From Brevinematales bacterium (lineage in GTDB: Bacteria; Spirochaetota; Brevinematia; Brevinematales; GWF1-51-8), in NCBI GenBank assembly GCA_020059465.1, contig JAGVBZ010000020.1:1-64000 (forward strand): 64,000 bases of DNA. The letters are read 5' to 3'. Within the stretch, counting starts at the first letter, position 1, and each line of letters begins with the position of its first letter. The notes beneath the pieces were generated by a model, which saw nothing but the letters and a program-made list of their open reading frames with translations, was not told the DNA's origin and ran no database searches. This document shows, one piece after another, positions 43,167 through 51,928 of this stretch. Made by a program: the position numbers and the translations under genes.

Positions 43167-44141
43167 TCATTTCACTTCGATCACCACATTCCCTTTTTTA
43201 TGCCCCTGCTCGACATACCTGTGAGCTTCGGCGATTTGCTCCAGCGGATAGCTTCTATCGATGACCGATTTAATCTTCCCCGCCTCAATCAACTCTTTCA
43301 GGTAGATCAAATCCTTTGCCTTCTCGTTTGCCGGCCTTGTACCCATCGCTGAAAAAACAGCTTTTTTACCTTTGCTTTTCGATGTGAACATCATCTGAAA
43401 AAGAACCGCCGGCGTCGGCAGTGTGGTAATATAAATTCCCGTCCTCTTGAGCGAGCTTTTACAGCGTGAAAATGAGTAATTGCCAACCACGTCAAAAATG
43501 ATATCGAAGGTTCTGCGGGTATTAGTAAAATCTTCTTTTTTATAATCGATTACCATATTTGCCCCAAGCGAAGTGACCAATTCCATGTTAGCGGTGCTGC
43601 AAACGGCAGTCACTTCCGCCCCGAAATGTTTGGCAAGCTGAACCGCATAGGTTCCTACGGATCCGGAGGCACCGTTAATGAGAACTGTTTGTCCGCTCCG
43701 GATTTTCCCGTTATCCCGGAGGAAAGGCAATGCGATCAGCGCCCCGTCGCATACCGCCGCGGCTTCCGTATAACTCATGTTGACAGGTTTGATGCCCAGC
43801 GCCCCTTTTTCAGACAGGCACTTGTATTCGGCGTGCGCCCCGGTATTCATATGTATGGAACCGAAGATCTGGTCTCCCTTCTTATACAGGGTAACGTCTT
43901 TTCCGGCCGCCTCGATTTCTCCCGCCAGCGCATCGCCTAAAACAGGGTTGCCCGGTCTGGTAAGCCCGGAAAAAAACCTTGATATGAACGGTTTTCCCAT
44001 TCGGAAGACAGGATCGGTCGAACCGACTACAGTCCCGTAAACCCGGATTAATACCTCATCGTCCTTCGGAACCGGTTTCTCCATTTCTTCGATCTTCAGC
44101 ACATCGGGAGACCCGTATTTTGTACAAACTGCGGCTTTCAT
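43167..44141 (-). CDS. zinc-free MDR alcohol dehydrogenase/quinone reductase-like protein
   Basis: A 324-residue medium-chain dehydrogenase/reductase with an N-terminal GroES-like domain (MKAAVCTKYGSPDVLKIEEM) and a Rossmann domain with INGASGSVGTYAVQLAKHFG (about 152-171). The catalytic zinc ligands of classical alcohol dehydrogenases are not evident, pointing to the quinone-reductase-like branch that uses NADPH. It is a tandem paralogue of the next gene upstream, starting 12 bases after its stop. Confidence 0.88.
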   Translation of the reverse strand: MKAAVCTKYGSPDVLKIEEMEKPVPKDDEVLIRVYGTVVGSTDPVFRMGKPFISRFFSGLTRPGNPVLGDALAGEIEAAGKDVTLYKKGDQIFGSIHMNTGAHAEYKCLSEKGALGIKPVNMSYTEAAAVCDGALIALPFLRDNGKIRSGQTVLINGASGSVGTYAVQLAKHFGAEVTAVCSTANMELVTSLGANMVIDYKKEDFTNTRRTFDIIFDVVGNYSFSRCKSSLKRTGIYITTLPTPAVLFQMMFTSKSKGKKAVFSAMGTRPANEKAKDLIYLKELIEAGKIKSVIDRSYPLEQIAEAHRYVEQGHKKGNVVIEVK

Positions 44142-44153
44142 GAATTTTCTCCA

Positions 44154-45143
44154 TTATAATTGTTCTTTACAGACAGTAACCACGACATTTCCCTTTTTAT
44201 GCCCTGCTTCGACATACCTGAAAGCCTCGGCTATTTGTTCAAAGGGATATACTCTGTCAATAACCGTCTTTAATTTTCCCGCTTCGGAAAGTCCTCCGAG
44301 GAAAATCAGATTATTCAGGCTTGGATCCGCGCTTGCCCCTTTTACCCGTTTTCCCCCGACTATCGAGGTCCATAACGATTGAAGCATTTCACCGATTTCG
44401 ATGACTGCTCCCAGATATAACCCCTTTGGCTTGAGAAGTTTTTTGCCTTCTTTAAAGGACACCTTTCCCACCACATCGAAAACGACATCGTATAACTCGC
44501 CGCTTTTCAAATAGTCTTCTTCTGTATAATCGATCACCCTGTCTGCTCCCAATGATTTCACCAACTCTGCGTTCACAGTACTGCAAACCCCGGTCACTTC
44601 CGCCCCGTAATACTTGGCAAGCTGAACCGCAAACGTACCGATTCCGCCGGACGCGCCAATTATCAGAATTTTCTGCCCGGCGCGGATTTTTCCGAGGTCT
44701 CTGATATAGTAAAGCGCGGTATTTCCCGCAAGCGGAATAGCGGCCGCCTCTCCCCATGAAATATTCCCCGGTTTTTTTGTTACAAAGCCGTTTTCGGGTA
44801 AACAGATGTACTCAGCATGGGCGCCGTGGCCCGATTTGGGGGTTCCGAAAACATGGTCGCCTATTTTGAATTTTTTTACGTCTTTTCCGGCCGCCTCAAC
44901 CTCTCCCGCCAGATCCATCCCAAGAATATTGATTTTTGGTGTTTTTGAACCAAACATCATTCGCGCTATACCCACAAACGATTTAGGAACAAATGTAAAA
45001 TTACGGATATTACAGTCTGAGGTTGTTACTGTTGTCGCATGTGTTCTTATCAGGATTTCTTTATCCCCCGGAACAGGTTTTTCCACCTCGGTAAGTTGAA
45101 GTTCATCCGGCGGCCCGTATCTTGTGTGTAAAATCGCTTTCAT
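44154..45143 (-). CDS. MDR alcohol dehydrogenase/quinone reductase-like protein (paralogue)
   Basis: A 329-residue protein very like its neighbour at 43167: MKAILHTRYGPPDELQLTEV at the start, IIGASGGIGTFAVQLAKYYG in the Rossmann fold and YPFEQIAEAFRYVEAGHKKG near the end. The pair arose by tandem duplication and has since diverged clearly. It is transcribed first. AGGAG precedes the ATG. Substrates are unknown; roles in reducing quinones or reactive carbonyls are typical. Confidence 0.88.
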   Translation of the reverse strand: MKAILHTRYGPPDELQLTEVEKPVPGDKEILIRTHATTVTTSDCNIRNFTFVPKSFVGIARMMFGSKTPKINILGMDLAGEVEAAGKDVKKFKIGDHVFGTPKSGHGAHAEYICLPENGFVTKKPGNISWGEAAAIPLAGNTALYYIRDLGKIRAGQKILIIGASGGIGTFAVQLAKYYGAEVTGVCSTVNAELVKSLGADRVIDYTEEDYLKSGELYDVVFDVVGKVSFKEGKKLLKPKGLYLGAVIEIGEMLQSLWTSIVGGKRVKGASADPSLNNLIFLGGLSEAGKLKTVIDRVYPFEQIAEAFRYVEAGHKKGNVVVTVCKEQL

Positions 45144-45256
45144 ACATATCTCCTATGAATATTAGAATTTATTGGGATGCAATCTCTATAATTCCGTTTT
45201 TCCTGCGCCCTCTCTGTCAGACTGCGTGCGGAATTCTTTCATCTTATACAACGAAA

Positions 45257-45300
45257 TAATCCTTAAAATATTTCGTTTATCGAAAATATTTTAAGGATTA
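45257..45300. repeat. long AT-rich inverted repeat
   Basis: TAATCCTTAAAATATTTCG (45257-45275) pairs with CGAAAATATTTTAAGGATTA (45281-45300) over about 19 positions with one bulged base and a five-base loop. It lies between the CaCA exchanger stop and the MDR gene start, both on the minus strand. It may be an insulator, a terminator-like stem or a mobile-element relic. Confidence 0.6.
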
Positions 45301-45363
45301 CTGTACCGGAATATAAAGATTCAATTCTTGCGCATTATTCACGGATGGATGAGAGGTTTTTAA

Positions 45364-46356
45364 CTAGCTGAAGAACGGCACCTTCAGGAAATGCCCGATG
45401 GTAAAGTAAATATACATCGCGAGGATAAATACCGCTTCGATTCGCTGAAGTTTATTCCCGGTCGTCACAAATATCTGGATCACGGTGCCGGCAAGGATAA
45501 GGAACGGGATATCGAAATTCAGGATGGATGTAGAGACCGGCATCGGCATTGCTATCGCGCAAAGGCCCAGTACGAACATCGCGGTAAATATATTCGAAGC
45601 ATAGATTTCTCCGATACTGACTTCCGCCTTATGTTTGAACGTCGCGGAAAGGGCGACCGACAGTTCCGGGAGTGAGGTGCCGAACGCGAAGATCAGCACT
45701 CCCATCGCAAGAGGGGAGATCCCGATACGCGCGCCGATATCCTGCCCCGCGAGCAGGGTGATATTCGCTCCGGCGATTACGCCGAGCACCCCGAATACCG
45801 CGAACATAATATGCAGAGCTATCTTTTTATCTTTACCTTTGTTTTGCTTCAGTTCCGTGTCCTCATGGGAGGATTGACGGGCGGATTTAATGACAGAGAT
45901 AATATAAGGAATATACATTGCCACCAGTATAATACCGTCCAGACGGCCGAGTTCGCCGTCGCGCGCGAGGATAAAAATCAGCACGGTGGAGAGGATCATC
46001 CAAGAACTTTCGCGGTTCCTGATATCGGTATGGACCTCCATCGGTTTGATGAGCGCGCAGAGCGCGGTAACGAAAGTCAGGGTGACGAAGTTCGAGCCGA
46101 TAATATTTCCGATCGATATGTCGGAGTTTCCCTGCAGGTTTGCGAAGAAAGATACGGTAAATTCAGGCAGCGACGACATGACGCTGATACCCAGAATAGT
46201 TATCACTATCTCGCGTACGCCGAAAAATTTGGCGATAGGCGTAAGCTTACGTACCGCAAGCTCCGATCCCGACCATAGGAATCCAATTCCTATGAGAAGG
46301 AAAAGTATCGCGGTAAACCAGTTTGCCGTGACGAGAGGTGCGAGAAAGTCGAACAT
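45364..46356 (-). CDS. CaCA-family sodium/calcium exchanger
   Basis: A 330-residue inner-membrane antiporter with two inverted halves of five helices. The alpha-repeats show the expected acidic signatures: SVMSSLPEFTVSF with GNIIGSNF, and FGTSLPELSVAL with GEIYASNIF. A charged cytosolic loop (about 155-180) separates the halves. It exchanges Na+ (or H+) for Ca2+ or related cations. It is the last gene of a four-gene minus-strand unit; GGGGGC precedes the ATG. Confidence 0.93.
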   Translation of the reverse strand: MFDFLAPLVTANWFTAILFLLIGIGFLWSGSELAVRKLTPIAKFFGVREIVITILGISVMSSLPEFTVSFFANLQGNSDISIGNIIGSNFVTLTFVTALCALIKPMEVHTDIRNRESSWMILSTVLIFILARDGELGRLDGIILVAMYIPYIISVIKSARQSSHEDTELKQNKGKDKKIALHIMFAVFGVLGVIAGANITLLAGQDIGARIGISPLAMGVLIFAFGTSLPELSVALSATFKHKAEVSIGEIYASNIFTAMFVLGLCAIAMPMPVSTSILNFDIPFLILAGTVIQIFVTTGNKLQRIEAVFILAMYIYFTIGHFLKVPFFS

Positions 46357-46374
46357 AATGCCCCCTGAATATGT

Positions 46375-46956
46375 CTATTCTATTTTATCACACCCAACGG
46401 ATTTGTCCAGCGTTTTATCGTTCGCCGGAGTCACATGGGCGCTAATGCATTCGATCGCCGAGACGAGAAACCAACCCGCGAGGAACAGGGAGAACCATTG
46501 CCATACGGCGGGTGAGAATTCCGGGACTATCGCGCGGTATCCGGCGAGCGCGATAATTCCCCCGAACGCGATCGTGCCGTTCCAGCGGCCGAGCCGTGTG
46601 CGTACAAACCCTTTCCGGCGGATGCAGAGCAAAATATAAGTTATTCCCGCCGCGAGAGGGGCTATGAAAAAATAACCGATGAAATATCCCGTAAACTGGA
46701 AGTATATCGCCACAGCGAGGATGAACGCGAAATCCGCGGCGAAGTCGAACGCTTTCCCGAAAAGACGATGCACTCCCGAACGCCGCGCGAGTATCCCGTC
46801 TAAGATATCTGTCGCCGCCGCCGCGAGAAGCACGATAAGTACCGCCGTATAATTATAAGTGAGTTCGCAGTAAAAGAACGGGATGATTAGCAGGAGACGG
46901 ACTGCGGTCAGTACCTGCGCCGCCGCCCAAAGCGGGTAGTTTTCCTTCGCAGACAT
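46375..46956 (-). CDS. CDP-alcohol phosphatidyltransferase-family protein
   Basis: A 193-residue membrane protein with the CDP-OH-P-transferase motif D..DG..AR...G...D...D, here DILDGILARR then GKAFDFAAD (about residues 45-73). The motif is complete, so it may transfer a phospho-alcohol to CDP-diacylglycerol. Which lipid it makes cannot be told. It sits 2 bases after the flavodoxin-like gene and 18 bases before the exchanger, in one operon. Confidence 0.85.
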   Translation of the reverse strand: MSAKENYPLWAAAQVLTAVRLLLIIPFFYCELTYNYTAVLIVLLAAAATDILDGILARRSGVHRLFGKAFDFAADFAFILAVAIYFQFTGYFIGYFFIAPLAAGITYILLCIRRKGFVRTRLGRWNGTIAFGGIIALAGYRAIVPEFSPAVWQWFSLFLAGWFLVSAIECISAHVTPANDKTLDKSVGCDKIE

Positions 46957-46958
46957 GT

Positions 46959-47726
46959 TTATTTCAGTTTATTCTGCATAAATTTAGCGTAATTAACAAT
47001 CTCCGCGTCGAGTTTCTTCTCGGTATCGGGGGACTTTTTTTGATCGGGCATAGTCATAGCGAATTTCGTCTTATCGATCACTTTTGCGCCCTTGTCCTTC
47101 AGCAGGGTCAGATCGAATTGAAATTCTTCCTCCGACTCTAACGGGCCGCCGCCCGTATGGACGATAAATATTTTGACCCCGGACAAGTCATGTTCTGCGA
47201 TGAAGTCCTGCAGCGCCGGGCGGATCATGCTGCCGTAGACAGGGGATGAAAGGACGATTGCGGCGGGCTTTTTCGTGTCGATCGCGAGCGATCCGGACGC
47301 GGTATAGAGAGTCACCGCATACTCTGATCCTGAGATATTTTCCGCGAGACGGGTCACCACCGACTTGGTAAACGGGCTTCCTCCGGGATGATAAACAACG
47401 GCTATTTCCCTGGAGGCATTCGAAGCACCTGTTTTTACCGGCGCGTAGTTCTTCGGAAGGTCGAATATACCGATCACCCATGTACCGAGGCTCATCGGGA
47501 GAACCATCACGAACGTAAAGAAGTAAAAAAGCACCATCAGGAGATGAGAGAAAAAGTTTATATCGCCGGGTATCCGGTATACGAACGTATGAAGCCACAG
47601 GAGCGCGAGCGGTAACAGCACCATTCCTACGCGCATTCCGAACGGGAACATCCGCGCGGTCGGGAGAAGAAACAGCGAAAGGCTGCTGATAATAATAATT
47701 GCGGTGAAAACAATTCCGAATGTCAT
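46959..47726 (-). CDS. membrane-anchored flavodoxin-like protein
   Basis: A 255-residue protein with three N-terminal helices (about 1-24, 30-50, 60-88) and a C-terminal flavodoxin-like domain (about 110-250: EIAVVYHPGGSPFTKSVVTR, then AAIVLSSPVYGSMIRPALQD and FIVHTGGGPLESEEEF). It is thus a membrane-tethered flavoprotein or flavodoxin-fold enzyme. FMN binding is likely but not proven by the sequence. The start is the ATG after GAGGAGCG; a frame to 47774 has none. Confidence 0.7.
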   Translation of the reverse strand: MTFGIVFTAIIIISSLSLFLLPTARMFPFGMRVGMVLLPLALLWLHTFVYRIPGDINFFSHLLMVLFYFFTFVMVLPMSLGTWVIGIFDLPKNYAPVKTGASNASREIAVVYHPGGSPFTKSVVTRLAENISGSEYAVTLYTASGSLAIDTKKPAAIVLSSPVYGSMIRPALQDFIAEHDLSGVKIFIVHTGGGPLESEEEFQFDLTLLKDKGAKVIDKTKFAMTMPDQKKSPDTEKKLDAEIVNYAKFMQNKLK

Positions 47727-47788
47727 GGTTCGCTCCTCATACAAGTATTCCCGGTGCAACTCATCCTGCAGCATAGGGAAAACGATTT

Positions 47789-48337
47789 CTATTCTTTACT
47801 CTTTCCGGCAATATAGGGTTTATTGATATATTCCAGCCCTGCAACTGTCCTGTCCAAAATATCCCGCAGTTCGCCGATATTTTTAGCGCCGATCAGTTTC
47901 ATCTCATGCCGCTCGTCGAGAAGGGTATCCGCGAGCTTAGAACTCCATCCCTCTGACCAATCCGCGACTACGATAGGTTTCCGGTAGCACCAAGCGTACG
48001 CGAGCTCGGACAAAGTGCCTGCGCCGCCGCCGATGCCGATGATAACATCCCCCGCGAGAACGTTTGTCATATTCCGCGCGAACCCTATGCCGGACGGGAT
48101 AGTGATAGTCGAGTAGGGGTTTGCGCTGAACAGGTCGTCGTCAGGGGTAATCGATACGACTATCCCGCCGGCCTCGTGAGCGCCCTGCGCCGACGCCGAC
48201 ATGACGCCGTCGCGGCCGCCGTTGATCAGTACCCATCCCCGTTCGGCGATAATTTTACCTACCTCGTACGCGATTTTATTATTGATTTCCTTCTCTATGC
48301 TGTCTCCGACTACGGTGATCTGTACTTTTCGTGTCAT
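47789..48337 (-). CDS. LOG-like/TIGR00725 family nucleotide-binding protein
   Basis: A 182-residue Rossmann-fold protein resembling the LOG/lysine-decarboxylase-like group of the TIGR00725 type. It has VVGDS at the start, INGGRDGVMSASAQGAHEAG and GIGGGAGTLSELAYAW, the latter a variant of the PGG.GT..E motif. LOG proteins release cytokinin bases from nucleotides, but many bacterial relatives have other roles. It is the first gene of the operon and has a near-consensus promoter at 48365-48393. Confidence 0.85.
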   Translation of the reverse strand: MTRKVQITVVGDSIEKEINNKIAYEVGKIIAERGWVLINGGRDGVMSASAQGAHEAGGIVVSITPDDDLFSANPYSTITIPSGIGFARNMTNVLAGDVIIGIGGGAGTLSELAYAWCYRKPIVVADWSEGWSSKLADTLLDERHEMKLIGAKNIGELRDILDRTVAGLEYINKPYIAGKSKE

Positions 48338-48364
48338 GAATTATCCTTCGGTTTAATAGACATA

Positions 48365-48393
48365 ATTGTAAGAAATACAAGGGATAATGTCAA
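48365..48393 (-). promoter_or_regulatory. promoter for the LOG-like operon
   Basis: On the minus strand: TTGACA (48388-48393), 17-base spacer, TACAAT (48365-48370). Confidence 0.7.
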
Positions 48394-48465
48394 TTCGCTT
48401 CCGGGAAAGGAGATTACTCTCGCACATAGAAAGGGCTGACGTATGAGGTTGATGTCGAACTGCTA

Positions 48466-48497
48466 TTGTCATTGCGAGGCCTACGCCGAGGCAATCT
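48466..48497. repeat. CATTGCGAGG..GAGGCAATCT dispersed repeat
   Basis: TTGTCATTGCGAGGCCTACG followed by CCGAGGCAATCT. ATTGC pairs with GCAAT around a partly self-complementary centre. It matches a palindromic intergenic repeat family common in environmental bacterial genomes. Confidence 0.55.
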
Positions 48498-48528
48498 ATT
48501 TTATACCTTCTATGCAACAAAACAGACC

Positions 48529-48572
48529 GCTTCACCCCGCATACACCTTCATTCTGATACGCGGAGTGAAGC
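48529..48572. repeat. imperfect palindrome GCTTCAC.CCGC / GCGG.GTGAAGC
   Basis: GCTTCACCCCGC (48529-48540) pairs with GCGGAGTGAAGC (48561-48572) with one mismatch and a 20-base loop. It lies near the 3' side of the CsgG-like gene; without a T-run it is more likely a repeat or structured RNA than a plain terminator. The rest of the 330-base gap is featureless. Confidence 0.4.
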
Positions 48573-48664
48573 AGTGATAAACATCCTTGTTTTTCAACAA
48601 TCCCTGCATGCACCCATTATCGAATAGTTTTTCGTTTATTGTAACGGGTAATGAACAGGGGGCA

Positions 48665-49894
48665 TTAGAATAACGGGATTTTTATACCCGCGTCGAGATA
48701 GTATGCCAAACCGCTTCCGTCTTTCATGTTTATCTTATACCCGACCCCGCCTCCTGCATAAAGAAAACTGAAGAATGTGACATTCGCGTTCAGACTGAGT
48801 TTCAGCAGTTTTGAGTCGGCAGACTTAAAATCAAAATTGGCATAAATAAGCGCTGTGAGACAGAGATCGACAATCAGCGCATCCAGTGGGGAACGAAGCA
48901 ATTGAAAGCCGTAACTGACCTTTGTTGTCATCGCGCCGGCGATGTTGCCTAAAAAGTTCGGAAGGGCGTATCCCATCCCGATGCTCATAAAGAATCTTCC
49001 AAAATAGAAATCGTATGAAAGTATGGGCGTATTCAGGTCGGCCATTCCTATGCTCAGGGAACCGGACATGGGAACATGATAAGTGACCACCCCTTCTTTC
49101 GGCAGAGTATCTAAAAACTGGCCTTTCCCTACCATCATTGTCACCGAACCCATACTCATAGTAGGGTCGACGGAATTGATGGATAGTTCGCCCACCTTCT
49201 CTTTTCCTGCGTAGGTTTTATTTCCCGTGATATCGGAGATTTTGTACTGATTGACGAACACATCGAAAAGCATTCCCGGCTGAACATTGTTTTCCGCCCC
49301 GAGGTTGATCACGAGCTTATCGCCGTTATCTTTTCTCAGGTCGAGTATTACACCCAGGCCTTTCGATTTCTTCTGGTAATCGTCGGAAATCAGACCGGAC
49401 GCTTTGAGTATTTCCGAATTCTTTCGGCCTACAAGTACGTCCGCGAGATCGTTCATCTTCGCGGGAATCTCGCTCGACTTCATCACCTGAAAACTGGCCG
49501 AATTCAGGATGGCCCCGGTGGAAGTATCGATTACCCTGACTGTTACGGTAAAAATTTTATCCCACTCGATAACGCTTCCTGAAATGATAGCCTGAACCCC
49601 AAAAACTTCACCGACTTTTGCAGCGGTATCGGAATTGACCACTCCCGCAATCGCCAGTTTCTGCTCCTCGAGTATCTTTGTCAGCAGCACCCGTTCGTAC
49701 ATATTATATACACCCGTGCGTACCAGCGCAACGCTCAGCATTTCCGCGATGCTGATCCCCGCGTCTTTGATATCGACGTTGCCTCGAACCTCGAACTGCA
49801 TCACCGCGACGGACATTTTTTTACCGTCCTGCGAATACCCCGGAAGACCCCCAAATAATGTAATAAAAAGCAATCCTGTGATCAAACGCGACAT
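48665..49894 (-). CDS. CsgG/FlgO-like exported protein
   Basis: A 409-residue exported protein (signal peptide about 1-20, ending GYSQ). Residues about 25-150 form a CsgG/FlgO-type domain: SVAVMQFEVRGNVDIKDAG, then MYERVLLTKILEEQKLAIAG and GVQAIISGSVIEWDK. The middle region has a GAENNVQPGMLFDVFV stretch seen in secreted beta proteins, and the last third is beta-rich and ends in F, so it may insert in the outer membrane. The start is set by GGAGG; it shares an upstream region with the divergent lipoprotein gene. Confidence 0.7.
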   Translation of the reverse strand: MSRLITGLLFITLFGGLPGYSQDGKKMSVAVMQFEVRGNVDIKDAGISIAEMLSVALVRTGVYNMYERVLLTKILEEQKLAIAGVVNSDTAAKVGEVFGVQAIISGSVIEWDKIFTVTVRVIDTSTGAILNSASFQVMKSSEIPAKMNDLADVLVGRKNSEILKASGLISDDYQKKSKGLGVILDLRKDNGDKLVINLGAENNVQPGMLFDVFVNQYKISDITGNKTYAGKEKVGELSINSVDPTMSMGSVTMMVGKGQFLDTLPKEGVVTYHVPMSGSLSIGMADLNTPILSYDFYFGRFFMSIGMGYALPNFLGNIAGAMTTKVSYGFQLLRSPLDALIVDLCLTALIYANFDFKSADSKLLKLSLNANVTFFSFLYAGGGVGYKINMKDGSGLAYYLDAGIKIPLF

Positions 49895-49943
49895 GACAAC
49901 CTCCATACAAACTTTATGTTTTCTCCATGATTATTATGAGAAT

Positions 49944-49972
49944 ATTCTATTATTTTTCCAGCATTATTGCAA
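49944..49972 (-). promoter_or_regulatory. promoter for the CsgG-like gene
   Basis: On the minus strand: TTGCAA (49967-49972), 17-base spacer, TAGAAT (49944-49949). Confidence 0.65.
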
Positions 49973-50009
49973 GAATTATTTATAACATAAGATAAAAATA
50001 AAATAATTA

Positions 50010-50038
50010 TTGACAATAATAAATAATCATTGTATAAA
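50010..50038 (+). promoter_or_regulatory. promoter for the repeat lipoprotein
   Basis: TTGACA (50010-50015), 17-base spacer, TATAAA (50033-50038), divergent from the CsgG-like promoter with about 38 bases between the two -35 elements. Confidence 0.65.
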
Positions 50039-50103
50039 ATATATTATTATTTTGTATTAACCGGTTTATCGTTTTATTTTTGGTATATATCAAGGAGGTT
50101 GAT

Positions 50104-51780
50104 ATGCAAAAGGTATTATTCGGGTTGAGAAATGTTAAGGGGATAGTCAGGTATTTACTACCGGCTATAGTGTTGTTTATCTCCGCCTGCGGGTATACGC
50201 TAAAGCCGTCGGTGCACCCGTTGAGCGGGGACGGAAATGTATATTCCTCACAGTTTCATCAGCCGATACCAGCATCGGAATGGGGACCGGGGTATTGGAA
50301 AGTACCTGAAAATGCACAATTGGTATTCCAGACCGGTTATGCGATTTATTACATCGATAAAGAGGGAAAGATTTTCAATGCCTATAACAATATTCTGTCT
50401 GATTACTATTCCAAAACAATTGTACCTCCCTCCGCAAAAAAAGTCTTTGTACTTCTTAACGGTTTAGTTTGTCATTTAGACAAGGACGGCTATCTTTATG
50501 ATACTCCGAAGAATAAAAAGCTAATTTATGCAGTACCCAATTCGGATAACAAAATAGCTGAATATCCAAAACTTCCCGACAATGTCCGTTTCATCTTCCA
50601 ATTTATAGACTTCCGCGACTTCCAATCTTATAACTATATTCTATATTTTATAGATACCGACGGCAATGTCATAGACGCGCGGACACTGGAGCCTGTTAAG
50701 AATTTAAAATCCCAGCTTGTAAACGTTCCTGCCGACTGTCTATATGCCTTTCCAGTAAAAAGTCAGGATGGAATAAACGTCATGTACTTTAATAAGAACG
50801 GGAAATTGTATAATAAGGAGGATAAAAAAGAAGACCCCGGTTATTTCATCCCGCCTGCTGCTAAATTTATTTTCCCAGGGTGGGGAAATATTCTCTATGT
50901 CGCTCCGGATAAGAAGGAAAACTATTCCAATAAAATCGCGCTGCAGCAAAACGGCGGTGTATACGAGGCGTTGACGCAGTCCGCGTGGGGAACTTCAGTG
51001 AAAAAGGATGGAAAGGATGTGTTTTCCCCGTATACTGTTCCCGCGGACACGTTGAACGTATTCTCTTCGGAGAATATCCTGTTCTACCACGCAAAGAACG
51101 GGAATGTCTATACGGTTGCGGATAAACAGCAGGTTAAAGGCGCATCGGTTCCTACCAATGCCCGATTTATCACATCATCGAAGGTGGGCAGCGGGGTAAC
51201 CTATGTCGGCGCAGATAATAATATCTACGACGCTCTCGACGGGGCGATGATATCCGCCGCGTATGACAAGAAAAGCGAGTTTGAGGGCGTGTTCATCAAA
51301 GCAAAGAAAAGCACCTATAAATTCACGGTGACGAATAAAGACGGTAAGATCGAAGAAAAAGAGATTGGCATATCAACAGGCGGTACTCCTAAAACGGTTC
51401 CCCCCGATGCGAAAGATTTCTGCGGGGCCGTACTTTACAAAACGCCCACTTTTATCTATACAAAAGGGAATCAGTTATATAACGCGATGATCCCGGATAG
51501 TCCCAGTCCCGTTTTCGATAAAAAGAATTTTCCCAAGGGTTGGAATATTGTCGTACCCAAATATGTGCGCATGGTCTTTTATTCCGAAAACCTGAGCGAC
51601 GTAGGTACCGACTTTTATTACGTCAGCCTGATCGACGGATGCGTCTACGATTTGGTATGGGGTATTCGGATGCATGTAGACGGGGTTCCCTACTATATCC
51701 CGAACCATGCGAAATGGGTCATAGCGCTCGATAGCGGTAAACTGCTCTATGTGGCGGATATTCCCGAAGTGAAAAAATAG
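50104..51780 (+). CDS. lipoprotein made of about ten VP..A...F / iD..GkiynA repeats
   Basis: A 558-residue lipoprotein (FISAC, cysteine 29). After a short linker it is built of about ten imperfect repeats starting near residues 67, 107, 157, 208, 249, 312, 349, 432, 484 and 532. Each opens [VIL]P..A...F and continues to a strand like IYYIDKEGKIFNAYN. Spacing is 37-83 residues, with longer inserts in repeats 5 and 7. It may form a beta-propeller or solenoid, outside the cell. I do not recognise a named family. AAGGAGG lies five bases upstream of the ATG. Confidence 0.8.
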   Translation: MQKVLFGLRNVKGIVRYLLPAIVLFISACGYTLKPSVHPLSGDGNVYSSQFHQPIPASEWGPGYWKVPENAQLVFQTGYAIYYIDKEGKIFNAYNNILSDYYSKTIVPPSAKKVFVLLNGLVCHLDKDGYLYDTPKNKKLIYAVPNSDNKIAEYPKLPDNVRFIFQFIDFRDFQSYNYILYFIDTDGNVIDARTLEPVKNLKSQLVNVPADCLYAFPVKSQDGINVMYFNKNGKLYNKEDKKEDPGYFIPPAAKFIFPGWGNILYVAPDKKENYSNKIALQQNGGVYEALTQSAWGTSVKKDGKDVFSPYTVPADTLNVFSSENILFYHAKNGNVYTVADKQQVKGASVPTNARFITSSKVGSGVTYVGADNNIYDALDGAMISAAYDKKSEFEGVFIKAKKSTYKFTVTNKDGKIEEKEIGISTGGTPKTVPPDAKDFCGAVLYKTPTFIYTKGNQLYNAMIPDSPSPVFDKKNFPKGWNIVVPKYVRMVFYSENLSDVGTDFYYVSLIDGCVYDLVWGIRMHVDGVPYYIPNHAKWVIALDSGKLLYVADIPEVKK

Positions 51781-51870
51781 ACGATTGAGAGTTACATATA
51801 GCGCGGCCCCGCCGATAGGCGGGTGCTATGCGCTCTAATTCCGATATGAAGCACTTCGACAGAAAATAAA

Positions 51871-51905
51871 CATAGCCCGTGATGAGGATTTCATCACGGG
51901 CTATG
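51871..51905. terminator. strong two-way terminator
   Basis: Perfect 15-base stem (51871-51885 with 51891-51905, CATAGCCCGTGATGA and its complement) around GGATT. T-rich tracts follow on both strands. It lies between the convergent lipoprotein and CbiM genes. Confidence 0.85.
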
Positions 51906-51928
51906 TTGTTATTTGGTAAAAAATTATG

